Counted from the first letter of the stretch, positions 1 to 9,477 are shown. The stretch: 27,084 nucleotides of DNA from SZUA-265 sp966249405 (GCA_966249405.1 CBINDO010000086.1:1-27084), one strand, 5' to 3'. Numbers and translations: made by a program. The notes: generated by a model from the sequence alone, not told the origin.

Positions 1-129
1 GAGGCGTTGTCCCGATCACTGCGCGCCACGGAAGCGCGATTGAAGGCCAAATACGCTGGCAAACGCATCGACTTCCGCGTCGAGGTCTTCAACGGCAAAG
101 CCGTGATCAAACCGACCGTCAAGAAGTGA
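1..129 (+). CDS. 3' end of an unidentified gene (partial)
   Basis: An open frame runs from the first base to a TGA at 127-129 and gives 42 residues ending in KPTVKK. The fragment is charged: a helical-looking stretch (LRATEARLKAKYAGKR) is followed by an alternating beta-like stretch (DFRVEVFNGKAVIKP). Base composition and third-position G/C preference match the neighbouring genes, which supports real coding. The start lies outside the window, so neither the family nor the function can be named. The next gene on its 3' side is convergent (243-506, minus), so this is the last gene of its own transcription unit. Confidence 0.6.
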   Translation, partial: EALSRSLRATEARLKAKYAGKRIDFRVEVFNGKAVIKPTVKK

Positions 130-136
130 GCGTGGG

Positions 137-158
137 GTCGGCGAGCTCAGCCGCCGAC
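137..158 (+). terminator. Hairpin just after the partial gene, possible terminator
   Basis: Perfect 7-bp arms GTCGGCG (137-143) and CGCCGAC (152-158) with an 8-nt loop start 8 bases after the stop codon at 127-129. No T-run follows, so this is at best a weak or Rho-assisted terminator between two convergent genes. In such GC-rich sequence a stem of this size can occur by chance. Confidence 0.25.
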
Positions 159-242
159 GGGTCGTTCGTGGAAATCGCTACCGGTGTCAGCCTCGCAAAG
201 GGCCACCGGAGGCGTTTCCCAAATTTTGGATAGTTGGCCGAG

Positions 243-506
243 CTAGCGAGCTTCGACGAAGCGCCGAGCTGCTGGCTCGGACGCGAACTCTTTGGCGTCC
301 CCGTCACAGAAGCGGATGGCGCAGGAGCATTTCCCAGCCGAACGCATGCGAGTACAGAGCAGGGCGAGATCTTCGTCCGCATCCACGACTTCCCCTTCGA
401 TAGGCTGAAGGGTCGTTTGGTCGTAGCGGCAGTGGTCTAGAGCGATCCACAAGCCTTGATACTCGTTCGTTCGACAGATTTCAGGCCAGGTCTTTCTATC
501 GCCCAT
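243..506 (-). CDS. Hypothetical protein of 87 residues
   Basis: I do not recognise a named family. The protein (MGDRKTWPEICRTNEYQG...) is compact, without signal peptide or membrane segment. It has a Trp-rich start (WPEI, GLWIALD), an acidic centre (EGEVVDADEDLALLC) and a Cys-rich stretch (LCTRMRSAGKCSCAIRFCD) with five cysteines in about 18 residues. The open frame extends upstream to 638. I place the start at the ATG at 504-506 because AAAGGA lies 6 nt upstream of it and the upstream residues look non-coding. It follows the kinase gene on the same strand after a 351-nt gap, so it probably has its own promoter. The Cys cluster could bind metal, but no standard zinc-finger spacing is evident. 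Confidence 0.6.
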   Translation of the reverse strand: MGDRKTWPEICRTNEYQGLWIALDHCRYDQTTLQPIEGEVVDADEDLALLCTRMRSAGKCSCAIRFCDGDAKEFASEPAARRFVEAR

Positions 507-857
507 GACCAATCCTTTCAGGCGCGGCCCCCCTCGATTCGAACAGAATCGTGGGACATGCACCCGCAATACGGCATTAGATAAGAATAACCCAAATAAG
601 CAGCAGCTAGACGTCCGAACGGCCGGACACCGACGCATCGATAGCTGACGGATGCGTTTTGGGTGCGAGGTCGAATTCTGGCGTTTGTTAAAGCGGTATC
701 TCTTCTTCGGTCGCCGACATCAGTGGGGTGCGGGCAAAACCGGATGATTGGATCTATTCCCGCGCTCGAGTGCCGTCAAGCACTTACACCGACCCCCAGT
801 CCTAACGTCCGGAAGTACTCCGCCGGCACTGGAGGGCCGCACCGACTCGGGCCGGGG
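507..857. other. Intergenic stretch between the kinase and the 87-aa gene
   Basis: No convincing gene on either strand. It contains an A/T-rich patch at about 575-602 that could hold the promoter of the minus-strand gene starting at 506. It also has a 6-bp hairpin CGATTC/GAATCG at 534-550 in that gene's presumed leader, and a 7-bp inverted repeat ACGCATC/GATGCGT at 633-657 followed by TTTT on the plus strand. None is strong enough to call functional. Confidence 0.4.
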
Positions 858-2615
<1,758 letters not shown>

Positions 2616-2723
2616 TTCAGCACCTACGACGGTTCTTTGACGAACTAGACCGCAAATCGTGTCGCGGCCGGGATCACGGAGTGGTTCCGCTGGGAACTTT
2701 ATTGGATCCGGCCCCGAACACCA

Positions 2724-3593
2724 TCATTTACCGCCAAAACTTGGGCACGGGGCATCGGCCCTTGGTTTTGGCATCGGCGCCTTAGGTGGCCAGTCGAGCA
2801 ACCATCGCTCGCCCGTCGCGCGGTCGATGACCCAAGCCTGGGTGGCTCGCACCCTATCGGCAACCTTCACCTTCCAAACCACATCCGCTCGCGGACCGAG
2901 CTGCAGAGGCGGAGGTTCCTTGCGTTCGGAGCCCGGCTCGACGGCGTCGGCGGCCACGAGCGGGAAGTCGAAACGATCGCGCTCGAGCAACTCGTGACCG
3001 ATCCACAACTCGGCGGCGAAGCGACCCATCAGACGCGGTAACGTCGAGGGACGTTCCAGGACCACGCGTCGCGCGCCCACGAGGTGAACACCCGCTTCAC
3101 AGTAGCGCAGCGTGAGTTCGTAATACGCGCTCGTCGGGGCGAGCTCGGGGTCCGGAGTCTTGCGCGGGTCGAACGGGGCGGAATCGCCCGCAGGCTCACC
3201 CGTCGCAGCCGGTTCGCGAGGCGCGCGCGCCGGGGCCGTGGGTTCCGCGCCGCTCGGTTGACTGGCGCCTGGGATCCCCGAGCGCGGCTCCGTATTTGGC
3301 GCCGGGCTCAACGCGAGCGAGGGTGGCAGCTCGGGCGTAGGCGGCTGGGCCGGCTGAGCCGCCTGGCCGCCTTCGCTCGGCGCGTGGAGCGCGGGTTTAC
3401 CCGTGTTGCCTTCGCCCAAAGTGACGGGCGATTGGAGCGCGGCGTGGTGGTCAGCGACGTATTGGGGGCGCGCGCACGCGCTGCCCCAATACGTCGCTGA
3501 CATCAGCGCCAAGGTGCCGAGGATCGAAGGAAAACGCGACGTGGAGACGCGAGGGGTGGCTACGTTCGAGCGGGTGCGCACGGTGAGATTCAT
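2724..3593 (-). CDS. Pro-rich exported protein, probable lipoprotein
   Basis: 289-residue protein of unknown function. Residues 1-22 are basic, then a hydrophobic run (ILGTLALMSATYWGSAC) ends at Cys40, consistent with a lipoprotein signal, although the -3 residue is Gly, so the lipobox is weak. Residues about 70-155 are a low-complexity Pro/Ala/Ser/Glu linker. The C-terminal half (156-289) is a compact, beta-rich-looking domain (YYELTLRYCEAGVHLVGARRVVLERP..., VVWKVKVADRVRATQAWVIDRATGERWLLDW). The open frame extends to 3707; I use the ATG at 3591-3593 because it directly precedes the signal-like sequence, though no good ribosome site is visible. A perfect 18-bp inverted repeat lies inside the signal-coding region. 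It sits 108 nt upstream of the Ser/Thr kinase gene on the same strand, so a partner or sensor role for the kinase is possible but unproven. Confidence 0.72.
   Translation of the reverse strand: MNLTVRTRSNVATPRVSTSRFPSILGTLALMSATYWGSACARPQYVADHHAALQSPVTLGEGNTGKPALHAPSEGGQAAQPAQPPTPELPPSLALSPAPNTEPRSGIPGASQPSGAEPTAPARAPREPAATGEPAGDSAPFDPRKTPDPELAPTSAYYELTLRYCEAGVHLVGARRVVLERPSTLPRLMGRFAAELWIGHELLERDRFDFPLVAADAVEPGSERKEPPPLQLGPRADVVWKVKVADRVRATQAWVIDRATGERWLLDWPPKAPMPKPRADAPCPSFGGK
3450..3501. repeat. Perfect 18-bp inverted repeat inside the lipoprotein gene
   Basis: Left arm GTCAGCGACGTATTGGGG (3450-3467) and right arm CCCCAATACGTCGCTGAC (3484-3501) match exactly as reverse complements across a 16-nt G/C-rich spacer. 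On the minus strand the arms encode residues about 31-37 (SATYWG) and 43-48 (PQYVAD) of the lipoprotein, around its putative lipobox Cys. The transcript would fold a very stable hairpin about 90 nt after the start codon. Confidence 0.9.
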
Positions 3594-3699
3594 GAGGTGG
3601 GCGGGAGCCGGTAACAGCCGTGAGGTGCTGGGCCCAACCGCAACAGGGTAAAAGCGACGGCGAAAGACAAGTCCGAGGACCGAACATCCCCATCGCTGC

Positions 3700-3715
3700 G
3701 CCCCCAATTGGGGGC
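3700..3715. repeat. Perfect 16-bp palindrome upstream of the lipoprotein gene
   Basis: GCCCCCAATTGGGGGC reads identically on both strands. It lies 107 bp upstream of the lipoprotein start at 3593 and 110 bp downstream of the stop at 3826, in the 232-bp gap. It could be an operator for a dimeric regulator, or a terminator stem for the upstream gene, although no T-run follows. It shares the 9-mer ATTGGGGGC with the left part of the inverted repeat at 3450-3501. Confidence 0.6.
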
Positions 3716-3825
3716 TCGCTCACACGAAAGCCACGGCTGCTGCCAGAGGAGTCTCGCCGTGCAATCGCAGTCGTGCAGCGCCCGAATTGGTCCTCGTGGC
3801 GGGAACGGAATGGGAGACATTCCCC

Positions 3826-4209
3826 TCAACCTTCGTTGTCCGTCGGCAAGACGCCGGTGGCGCGCTGAACCAGCGACGCCACGGTGGGATCTTGCTTCAT
3901 TTGGTGAACCAATTGCTCTTTGATGATTTCGAGTTGCTCCGCTGGGACAACGGCCTCGAGGTGAGCAACGGCCTGGGCCGCGCGGGCCCGTAGATAGTCG
4001 TCGAGGGAGATCTCGCCGGCTTCGAGGCGCTCGAGTTCCGCGGTTGCGGAGAGTCTGTGACTGGCTTCGGTTTTCGATGTTGCGTCTGCACCTGCAGCCG
4101 CGCTCGGGCGGTCGATGGAAAACCCTTCACCGCTTGTCTTCGAAGGGCCTGCCGCGCCTCCAGAAGGACCAAGCGGAGGCTTACCACCGCCAATGCCGTC
4201 GATACCCAT
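3826..4209 (-). CDS. Small helical protein of unknown function, possibly secretion-related
   Basis: 127 residues. Residues 1-50 are Gly/Pro/Ser/Ala-rich and probably disordered (MGIDGIGGGKPPLGPSGG...). Residues about 53-120 are predicted helical (LERLEAGEISLDDYLRARAAQAVAHLEAVVPAEQLEIIKEQLVHQMKQDPTVASLVQRATG by eye from charge and hydrophobic spacing). There is no classical signal peptide. The start ATG at 4207-4209 has AAAGGA 7 nt upstream. The gene before it on the same strand (4311-4724) ends 101 nt away and codes for a similar disordered-then-helical small protein, so they may form one transcript. The architecture is like that of small type III secretion substrates or FlgM-like proteins, but I cannot assign it to either; no secretion apparatus gene is in the window. 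Confidence 0.65.
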   Translation of the reverse strand: MGIDGIGGGKPPLGPSGGAAGPSKTSGEGFSIDRPSAAAGADATSKTEASHRLSATAELERLEAGEISLDDYLRARAAQAVAHLEAVVPAEQLEIIKEQLVHQMKQDPTVASLVQRATGVLPTDNEG

Positions 4210-4310
4210 GGTCTTGTCCTTTCATATCGTCCTGGTCGTCCAGGCGCATCCAAATTCGCTCTGCTCTCGACGATCGCCCGAGGCGATGGTCGCGTGTGTT
4301 GCGCGCTCCA

Positions 4311-4724
4311 TCAGCGCACGTTGCCGCTGTCGTTTTTGACGGTGGCGTGACGCGCCGGCAACGTGTTGGACAGCGCGGTGTGAGGGTGGTTGGCGTCTTG
4401 GACCCGCATTTGCAGGCTGAGATGGAACATCACTTCTTGGCTCCGACGCGCGAGGGCATCTTCGATGCTGCTGGTCGCCCTGACGGCGTCCGCAGTGCTG
4501 GTCGAAAGTGGCGCCGCGCCCGCGGTGCCGGAACGCACGACAACAGCGGGGATGTCGCCTCTGGGAGACGGGTGCAGCGCCGATTCCGCGCCGTCGAGAG
4601 CGGCCACGGGTGACGCGTAGAGCACCGCCTTGAAGGGCGTGGCGGGTTTGGGCGTCGCGCGGTGAGCGGTGAACGCGATGTCGAGGGCGGAAGCGGGACC
4701 AACTTGGCTGATACGAGTCGTCAT
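4311..4724 (-). CDS. Small protein with an SctF/needle-like tail (tentative)
   Basis: 137 residues. The start ATG at 4722-4724 is well supported by AAGGAGTT ending 6 nt upstream; longer in-frame starts lack this. Residues 1-85 are low in charge and rich in Ala/Pro/Ser/Thr. Residues about 88-137 look like one amphipathic helix followed by ALSNTLPARHATVKNDSGNVR at the very end. This tail has the A-x-S-N-T...N-x-R spacing I recall from PrgI/MxiH-type needle subunits (SctF), but the protein is longer than those (about 80 residues) and overall identity cannot be judged by eye. It lacks a Sec signal. It probably forms a two-gene unit with 3826-4209. Alternative: an unrelated myxobacterial small protein. 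Confidence 0.65.
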   Translation of the reverse strand: MTTRISQVGPASALDIAFTAHRATPKPATPFKAVLYASPVAALDGAESALHPSPRGDIPAVVVRSGTAGAAPLSTSTADAVRATSSIEDALARRSQEVMFHLSLQMRVQDANHPHTALSNTLPARHATVKNDSGNVR

Positions 4725-5026
4725 TGGGGTAACTCCTTGTTCCCCTAGATTCGACGCGCGCCGTGGGGCAGTTGCGCGACCGATGTCGAATTTGAAAATT
4801 CTGGGGAAGAAATTTCCCGAGCGCCAAACGAGGCGCCGCAGCAGCGTGGGTGCCCGAGCCACGCCGCCGCGCGAGTCGCGTCTCGCGCCGCGGGGCCGAG
4901 TTGCGACGAACCCGCCAGGGAGCTCAGGTGAGAGAGGGGCGGTGAGAAAGGGTGAGCCTCGGGCGTCTCACCGTCGCGTTTGACGCGCGCTGCAACTCGC
5001 GAACATCGGAAGCTCCTGTGCCGCGT
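4725..5026. other. Intergenic stretch upstream of the small-protein pair
   Basis: No convincing gene. It should carry the minus-strand promoter of the gene starting at 4724; an A/T-richer patch lies at about 4785-4820 (minus-strand AATTTTCAAATTCG). A minus-strand GGGCACCCACGCTGCT at 4840-4855 has sigma-54 GG-N10-GC spacing but matches poorly at the -12 side, so I do not call it a promoter. No clear terminator of the gene ending at 5027 is visible. Confidence 0.35.
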
Positions 5027-5629
5027 TCACCTATCCCAAGTTGCTCCGAAACCAACCCCGGGCCATGGCACAACAAACTCTCGGGAGAGCAAGACGACGC
5101 CGTGTACCAATGCGCGCACGAACAACTTGCCACCTGATGGCTGGTACCGGTATCCCACGTGGGGTCCCCAGAATGGCCGCACCCGGTCGCTGGCTTCGTC
5201 GACGATCATGGCTGACCCGGTCGCGCCCAGCTCGAAGTTGTGGTCTCCCCCCGACAGCCAGGAGACGCCGACGGCTGGGTTCACCCCCGCCAACGATGGA
5301 CTAGCTGGAATCGCGAACAAGCCGATCCCCGCATCGACCGCGAGTTGTTCGATGGGTCGATACGATACCCCTAGGCCGATCATGACGCCGGCCCCCAAGA
5401 CCTGACAGTACACGGCTGCTTGTTCCGGCCAGACCGCAGGGGCTGACACGGCGGGGTGCGGCGAGTTCGACTCGCGCGTCTCCGGTGGCGTGACTCTCGC
5501 TCCGAGCGCCAGTTCGGGCTCTGCAACCGGCGCCTGCTGCTGCTCGTGTTGCTCGTGCTGCTGCGCGAGCGCCGACGCCTCGAGCGAAACACCGACTCCT
5601 ATGACAGCGAGGTATCGAACCCCCATCAT
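5027..5629 (-). CDS. Exported outer-membrane beta-barrel-type protein
   Basis: 200 residues. The N-terminus (MMGVRYLAVIGVGVSLEASALA-QQ) is a typical Sec signal peptide with a likely signal peptidase I site after ALA, residue about 23. A Gln/Glu/His/Pro-rich linker follows to about residue 65. The rest consists of alternating hydrophobic strands with Gly/aromatic turns (YCQVLGAGVMIGLGVSYRPIEQLAVDAGIGLF, AVGVSWLSGGDHNFELGATG, FWGPHVGYRYQPSGGKLFVRALVHGVVLL) and ends in GVGFGATWDR, in keeping with a small 8-stranded barrel. The open frame extends to 5977, but that part is Arg-rich frame shadow; the start is set at tandem ATGs 5624-5629 because the signal peptide begins there, though the ribosome site is poor. 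It lies 136 nt after the metallophosphoesterase gene on the same strand. Ligand or role unknown. Confidence 0.75.
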   Translation of the reverse strand: MMGVRYLAVIGVGVSLEASALAQQHEQHEQQQAPVAEPELALGARVTPPETRESNSPHPAVSAPAVWPEQAAVYCQVLGAGVMIGLGVSYRPIEQLAVDAGIGLFAIPASPSLAGVNPAVGVSWLSGGDHNFELGATGSAMIVDEASDRVRPFWGPHVGYRYQPSGGKLFVRALVHGVVLLSREFVVPWPGVGFGATWDR

Positions 5630-5765
5630 CGCGAGACCAACGCCGTAAGGACGATTCACCGTTGGATGGAACGCCGAATCGGGCGCGCCGCGCAAGGTGA
5701 ATCGCAACGGTGATCTCGGGGGACGCCAACGCGTGAGGCGCCTCGCTGGGTCGACGTGCCGTCCG

Positions 5766-7430
5766 TCACAGGGAGGCGTCGGGCGTCTCGCTCGACGGCT
5801 GCGATCCGTCGGTGGTGCTGTCGACCGAAGCATTGCCCGTCGCGCCCTGCGACGTGTCCGAACTCGCCCCCGCGTCGGGGACACCCGCGTCGACGACGCG
5901 CTCGGGGATCCAGTAGTCGTGCAGCAGTGTTCCGCCTTGCGCCAAGAACTCGACGTGCACGTCGTCTGGTGTGACATTCACCCGTGACCAACCCGACTCG
6001 GTCCAATACTCGGTGTAGCCGGTCTCGCCGGATTCGAACTTCCACGGAGCGCCGGCACTACCCGGGTCCGAGTAGTGAACGCCATCGACCGTCATGTCGA
6101 CGAAGACGTGATCGTGACCGTAGAAGAACACCTGCACGCCGTAGTCGAGGAGCATCTGGTGGATCACCGCCTGCTCTCCCACATAGGCCGCCTGACCACC
6201 GCCGCGCCCATACGCGGCGTTCGCGAAGTTGGGACCCGCGCCGCCCACGGTGTGATGGATGAACGTGAACTTCCACTTGGTGGTGGCCTCGGACAACGTC
6301 TTCTCCAGCCACGCGAGCTGCGCTTCGCCGAGCGTCCAGTCGTCGGCGAACTCGTCGACACCCGTGAGCAGATGCGCGGTCGGGGTGTACGTCATCACGT
6401 TGAGCACGACGAACGTAGCATCGCCCCAAGTGAACGCATAGTAGTCCTGCGCTGGACTGCCACCTTGCGGATAGGTGGTAGCGCCCGGGTTCGGCAGGTA
6501 CAACATCCGCTGCTCGCGCGAACGGCCGATCTCTTCGTCCGTGAAGTCGCCGTTCTCGCCGTCCCAGTTGCCCAAGGCGCTGAAGTGAGCCAATTGCCCG
6601 ATCGTATTGCCCATCGCACCGCGGTAGTTTTGGTACGCCCAGCGCGCGACTATCGGCTCCGGTGGCGGCACGTTGAAGCCAAACTGGTGGTAGTCGAGAA
6701 CGTCTCCCAGGTGAACGATGAAGTCCGGATTGGTCTGCAGCAACTCGAAGCTGATCTGAGCCGTTACGGCTGCGTCCCCCTGGTTCGAGAAATCGAGGTT
6801 CGCGCCGATGTGGGTATCGGAGATCATCGCGAAAGAGAAGTTTGCTCCGGCAGGCTTCTGTGTGAGCGCCTTGCCATCGTAGAGGACGCGGAGCTCCTCG
6901 GTCTCGGCGTCCAGGATTTGATACTCGTGCGACGTGCCCGCCTCTAGACCGGTAAACTCCAGATCGCCGAGATCGACTTCCCTGACCTGGAGTGACTCGA
7001 GCTCGGACCACGTTTCGGAACCAGCGGGTCTGACGCGCGCGCGCAGGTGTACCGGGTCCCCCGCGAGAAGCAAAACGCTGACCGAGAAGCTGGTCGGCGT
7101 GGGCGAGAACACCAAAGGCGCACCGTTGATTTGGAGTGGACCGGGCGTCGGCGCAGTGGGCAAGTCAGCCCCCGTGTCCTCCGCCGAGCTCGAGTCCCCG
7201 CTCGTCGAGAGTTCGCCGGAGGTGCTCGACGGCGTGGGAGTGATCGTGGTCGTCGTTGAGGAGGTGTCGGTCGTGGCGTCCGTGGTGCTAGACGGCGCGC
7301 TCGTGGTCGTACTGCTGCCCGACGGGACAGTGTCCGGTGCTGAGGGCGACGGCTCCGAGCCACACCCTAGAGTCGACGTGCCGAGCAGCGGAAGGAGCCA
7401 CCACAGTCGCAAATCACATCGAAAAGCCAT
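5766..7430 (-). CDS. Exported calcineurin-like metallophosphoesterase lipoprotein (purple acid phosphatase type)
   Basis: 554 residues. A signal sequence ends at STLGC (Cys23), suggesting a lipoprotein; a Ser/Thr-rich linker runs to about residue 95. Residues about 97-190 resemble the Fn3-like N-terminal domain of purple acid phosphatases, and 197-460 the dinuclear-metal phosphoesterase fold. Metal motifs in order: SDTHIG (D205, H207), HLGDVLD (D243), GNWD (N288), IHHT (H392/H393), GHDH (H439, H441). The usual GNH[DE] histidine is Trp289. It should hydrolyse phosphate esters outside the cytoplasm; substrate unknown. The tail (from about 515) is low-complexity Ala/Ser/Asp. I choose ATG 7428-7430 rather than the GTG at 7434-7436 because AAAGG sits 8 nt before the ATG but only 2 nt before the GTG. 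It is divergent from the DUF1592 gene. Confidence 0.9.
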   Translation of the reverse strand: MAFRCDLRLWWLLPLLGTSTLGCGSEPSPSAPDTVPSGSSTTTSAPSSTTDATTDTSSTTTTITPTPSSTSGELSTSGDSSSAEDTGADLPTAPTPGPLQINGAPLVFSPTPTSFSVSVLLLAGDPVHLRARVRPAGSETWSELESLQVREVDLGDLEFTGLEAGTSHEYQILDAETEELRVLYDGKALTQKPAGANFSFAMISDTHIGANLDFSNQGDAAVTAQISFELLQTNPDFIVHLGDVLDYHQFGFNVPPPEPIVARWAYQNYRGAMGNTIGQLAHFSALGNWDGENGDFTDEEIGRSREQRMLYLPNPGATTYPQGGSPAQDYYAFTWGDATFVVLNVMTYTPTAHLLTGVDEFADDWTLGEAQLAWLEKTLSEATTKWKFTFIHHTVGGAGPNFANAAYGRGGGQAAYVGEQAVIHQMLLDYGVQVFFYGHDHVFVDMTVDGVHYSDPGSAGAPWKFESGETGYTEYWTESGWSRVNVTPDDVHVEFLAQGGTLLHDYWIPERVVDAGVPDAGASSDTSQGATGNASVDSTTDGSQPSSETPDASL

Positions 7431-7788
7431 GGCCACAACCTTTCACGGCACGCGGGGAGTGTCATCCCGATTGTGTGCCGCGGCGCCGCTCGACGCCGTA
7501 CGACCCGAGCTGCCTGGAATTGTACACTGAGCGCAGCGCCGACGTGACACTCGACGTGCGCCCTGGATCTTCGGCGAGCGAGTGGCTGCAGCGGAATTAT
7601 CCAACGGCAGGTGGTGGGAGTGAGCCGTGATCAGACGCATGTGGCTGGGCCCAACCCCCAGCCATCACAGCCGAGAGTTTGCGCCTGCAGCTAACTTTTC
7701 CAGGCGTTAGGGGGTGAGCTTCGGGAACGCAGCGAGACGCGTGATATGCCGAGCCTTCGTGGGCGCCTATCCCTACAATCGAGGTTGC
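7431..7788. promoter_or_regulatory. Divergent intergenic region with an 8-bp inverted repeat
   Basis: This 358-bp gap separates two divergent genes and must hold both promoters. A perfect inverted repeat, TGGCTGGG (7642-7649) and CCCAGCCA (7657-7664) with a 7-nt spacer, lies near the middle and could be an operator. No clear -35/-10 pair or sigma-54 site was found by eye. An A/T-richer patch TAACTTTTCC at about 7691-7700 could be part of the plus-strand promoter. Confidence 0.4.
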
Positions 7789-9477
7789 ATGCGGCATCGA
7801 TCATCGCGCGTTTGGCACAGCGGTCTCCTCTTGGCGTGTTTTGCCCACATCGCTTGTTCCGAGCCGGCCGAGCCCGGTGGCAGCGGTACGGTCGACGTCG
7901 GACCCGTTGCACCACCTGGCCAAACTGCCATCCCGACCACACCCGGCGCCACCACGCCCGTGGCGCCTCCCGCTCCCGACGGCAGCCCCACGCCGCCCGC
8001 GGCTGCGACTGATTCCGTTGGGCTGCGCACTGCGCCGATCCAGCGCTCGCAGAGCCGCGTCCTTTCACGTCTCACCAACGCCCAGTATCTCAACGCCAGC
8101 GCCGAGCTGCTCGGGGTCGACGTCGTGAACTTCTCCAACTTGCTCCCCGACATCGCGCCCAACGGCGGTTACTCGAACGCCGGTTACGCGCAATCTCAAC
8201 CTTACGACTTGATCGCCGGCTTCGACGCGGTGGCTACGGCCGTGTCCGGCGCGGTTACCGACTGGTCGAGCTTGACGGCACGTTACGCAGCTTGCACCGA
8301 GGTCGCGTGCTTGCGCGACTTCGTCGCAGCATTTGGCGAACGCGCGTTTCGCCGACCTATGACGAGCGACGAGCTGGCCGCATTCGATCCGATCTTCGCC
8401 GCCGCGAGCGAACACGCGCTGGGCTTCGAAGACACGGCGAACCTGCTCGTGCGCGCGATCTTGCAGGCCCCCGAATATTTGTACTTGTTCGAGTCGGCAC
8501 CACTCGATGACTTCCAACTCGCGTCTCGGTTGTCCTTCTACGTAACGGACGGTCCGCCCGACGCTGAGCTGTACGCGGAGGCCAAAGCTGGCACGCTCAG
8601 CGAGCCTGCGCGATTGGCTCACCACGTCGATCGCCTGCTCAGCGCGCACGGAACGCGTTTCGCGCGAGCCTTCGCGTACGACTACTTCAACCTCCGCAAG
8701 GTGTATCAACGCACGGTAGACGTGGACGAGACGACGCTGACGGCGCTCGTGGATTCCTTGACCGCGACGTTTGCGACGTTGATCGAGCGCGACGCACCCA
8801 TCGGTGACCTGCTCACGACGCGCACGTTCACCGTGAACCCCGTGACCGCGGCGTACCTCGGTGTGACAGCGACGGGGGATGAAGTGACCGCGCCAGAACA
8901 ACAAGGGTTCATGGGCTTGCTCACGCATCCGGCGCCGTTGATCGCGATCAGCAACGCTTTCGAAGGCAGCACGGTGAGCCGCGGCCTGTACCTAGCGCAC
9001 CACCTCTTGTGCATTCCGCCGACACCTCCGCCGGCCAAAGCGTTCACTCCCGAAGACGTGGGCGTCGCGTTGCCGCCGGACCCGACGGAGCGTGATCTCG
9101 CCGAAGCGCGTTTGGCCGATCCCAACTGCATGGGCTGCCACATCCAGTTCGAGACCTACGCGTTCGCTCTCAATCACTGGGCGGGTGACGGCTTGTACAA
9201 CCCCGACGAACGCTTGATCGACAATGGTCCAATCCCGACGGGACTCGGAGAGATCAGCTTCGACGGCTACGAACAGTTCTTCCCGCTGATCGCCAAGAGC
9301 GCGCAGTTCCAGCGCTGCACCGCTGATCACTTGGTTCGATACGGCGTGCGTCATTCGAACTACGATGACAGCGTCGTGGAGGCGGTCTTGACCGCGGCAG
9401 GGCAAACAGACTCCGGCCCCACCTTCCGTCAATTGGTGCGCGCCGTCGTGCAACAGCCGCTGTTCGCCGGCAAGTGA
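7789..9477 (+). CDS. DUF1592/DUF1588-family exported protein with CxxCH motif
   Basis: 562 residues. Residues 1-23 form an export signal ending in HIAC (Cys23, imperfect lipobox); a Pro/Thr/Ala-rich linker runs to about 85. Then follow the domains typical of this planctomycete/myxobacterial family: DUF1587-like (SRLTNAQYLN, about 89-150), DUF1595 (FVAAFGERAFRRPMTSDE, 172-232), DUF1592 (LASRLSFYVTDGPPDAEL, 240-365), DUF1588 (GFMGLLTHPAPLI...SRGLYLAHHLLCIPPTPPP, 385-480) and DUF1585 (FRQLVRAVVQQPLF, to the C-terminus). C447-M-G-C450-H451 in DUF1588 is a haem-c-type attachment motif, so it may be a periplasmic or outer-membrane electron carrier. The family has no established reaction. The open frame begins at 7714; I use the ATG at 7789 because GAGG lies 4 nt upstream and the signal starts there. 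The DUF1552 gene follows after 41 nt. Confidence 0.9.
   Translation: MRHRSSRVWHSGLLLACFAHIACSEPAEPGGSGTVDVGPVAPPGQTAIPTTPGATTPVAPPAPDGSPTPPAAATDSVGLRTAPIQRSQSRVLSRLTNAQYLNASAELLGVDVVNFSNLLPDIAPNGGYSNAGYAQSQPYDLIAGFDAVATAVSGAVTDWSSLTARYAACTEVACLRDFVAAFGERAFRRPMTSDELAAFDPIFAAASEHALGFEDTANLLVRAILQAPEYLYLFESAPLDDFQLASRLSFYVTDGPPDAELYAEAKAGTLSEPARLAHHVDRLLSAHGTRFARAFAYDYFNLRKVYQRTVDVDETTLTALVDSLTATFATLIERDAPIGDLLTTRTFTVNPVTAAYLGVTATGDEVTAPEQQGFMGLLTHPAPLIAISNAFEGSTVSRGLYLAHHLLCIPPTPPPAKAFTPEDVGVALPPDPTERDLAEARLADPNCMGCHIQFETYAFALNHWAGDGLYNPDERLIDNGPIPTGLGEISFDGYEQFFPLIAKSAQFQRCTADHLVRYGVRHSNYDDSVVEAVLTAAGQTDSGPTFRQLVRAVVQQPLFAGK

Noticed and set aside
234..440. 68-codon plus-strand frame
   Set aside because: Antisense to the 87-residue minus-strand gene, which has a better ribosome site and more protein-like composition.
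633..657. Terminator on the plus strand (7-bp hairpin followed by TTTT)
   Set aside because: No plus-strand gene lies upstream to be terminated; the stem is short with an 11-nt loop.
4840..4855. Minus-strand GGGCACCCACGCTGCT as a sigma-54 promoter for the small-protein pair
   Set aside because: GG-N10-GC spacing is right, but the -12 side lacks the TT before GC, and a match of this quality is expected several times by chance in 27 kb of GC-rich DNA.
6075..6947. 290-codon plus-strand frame
   Set aside because: Antisense to the metallophosphoesterase with its metal motifs; no ribosome site and no recognisable domain.
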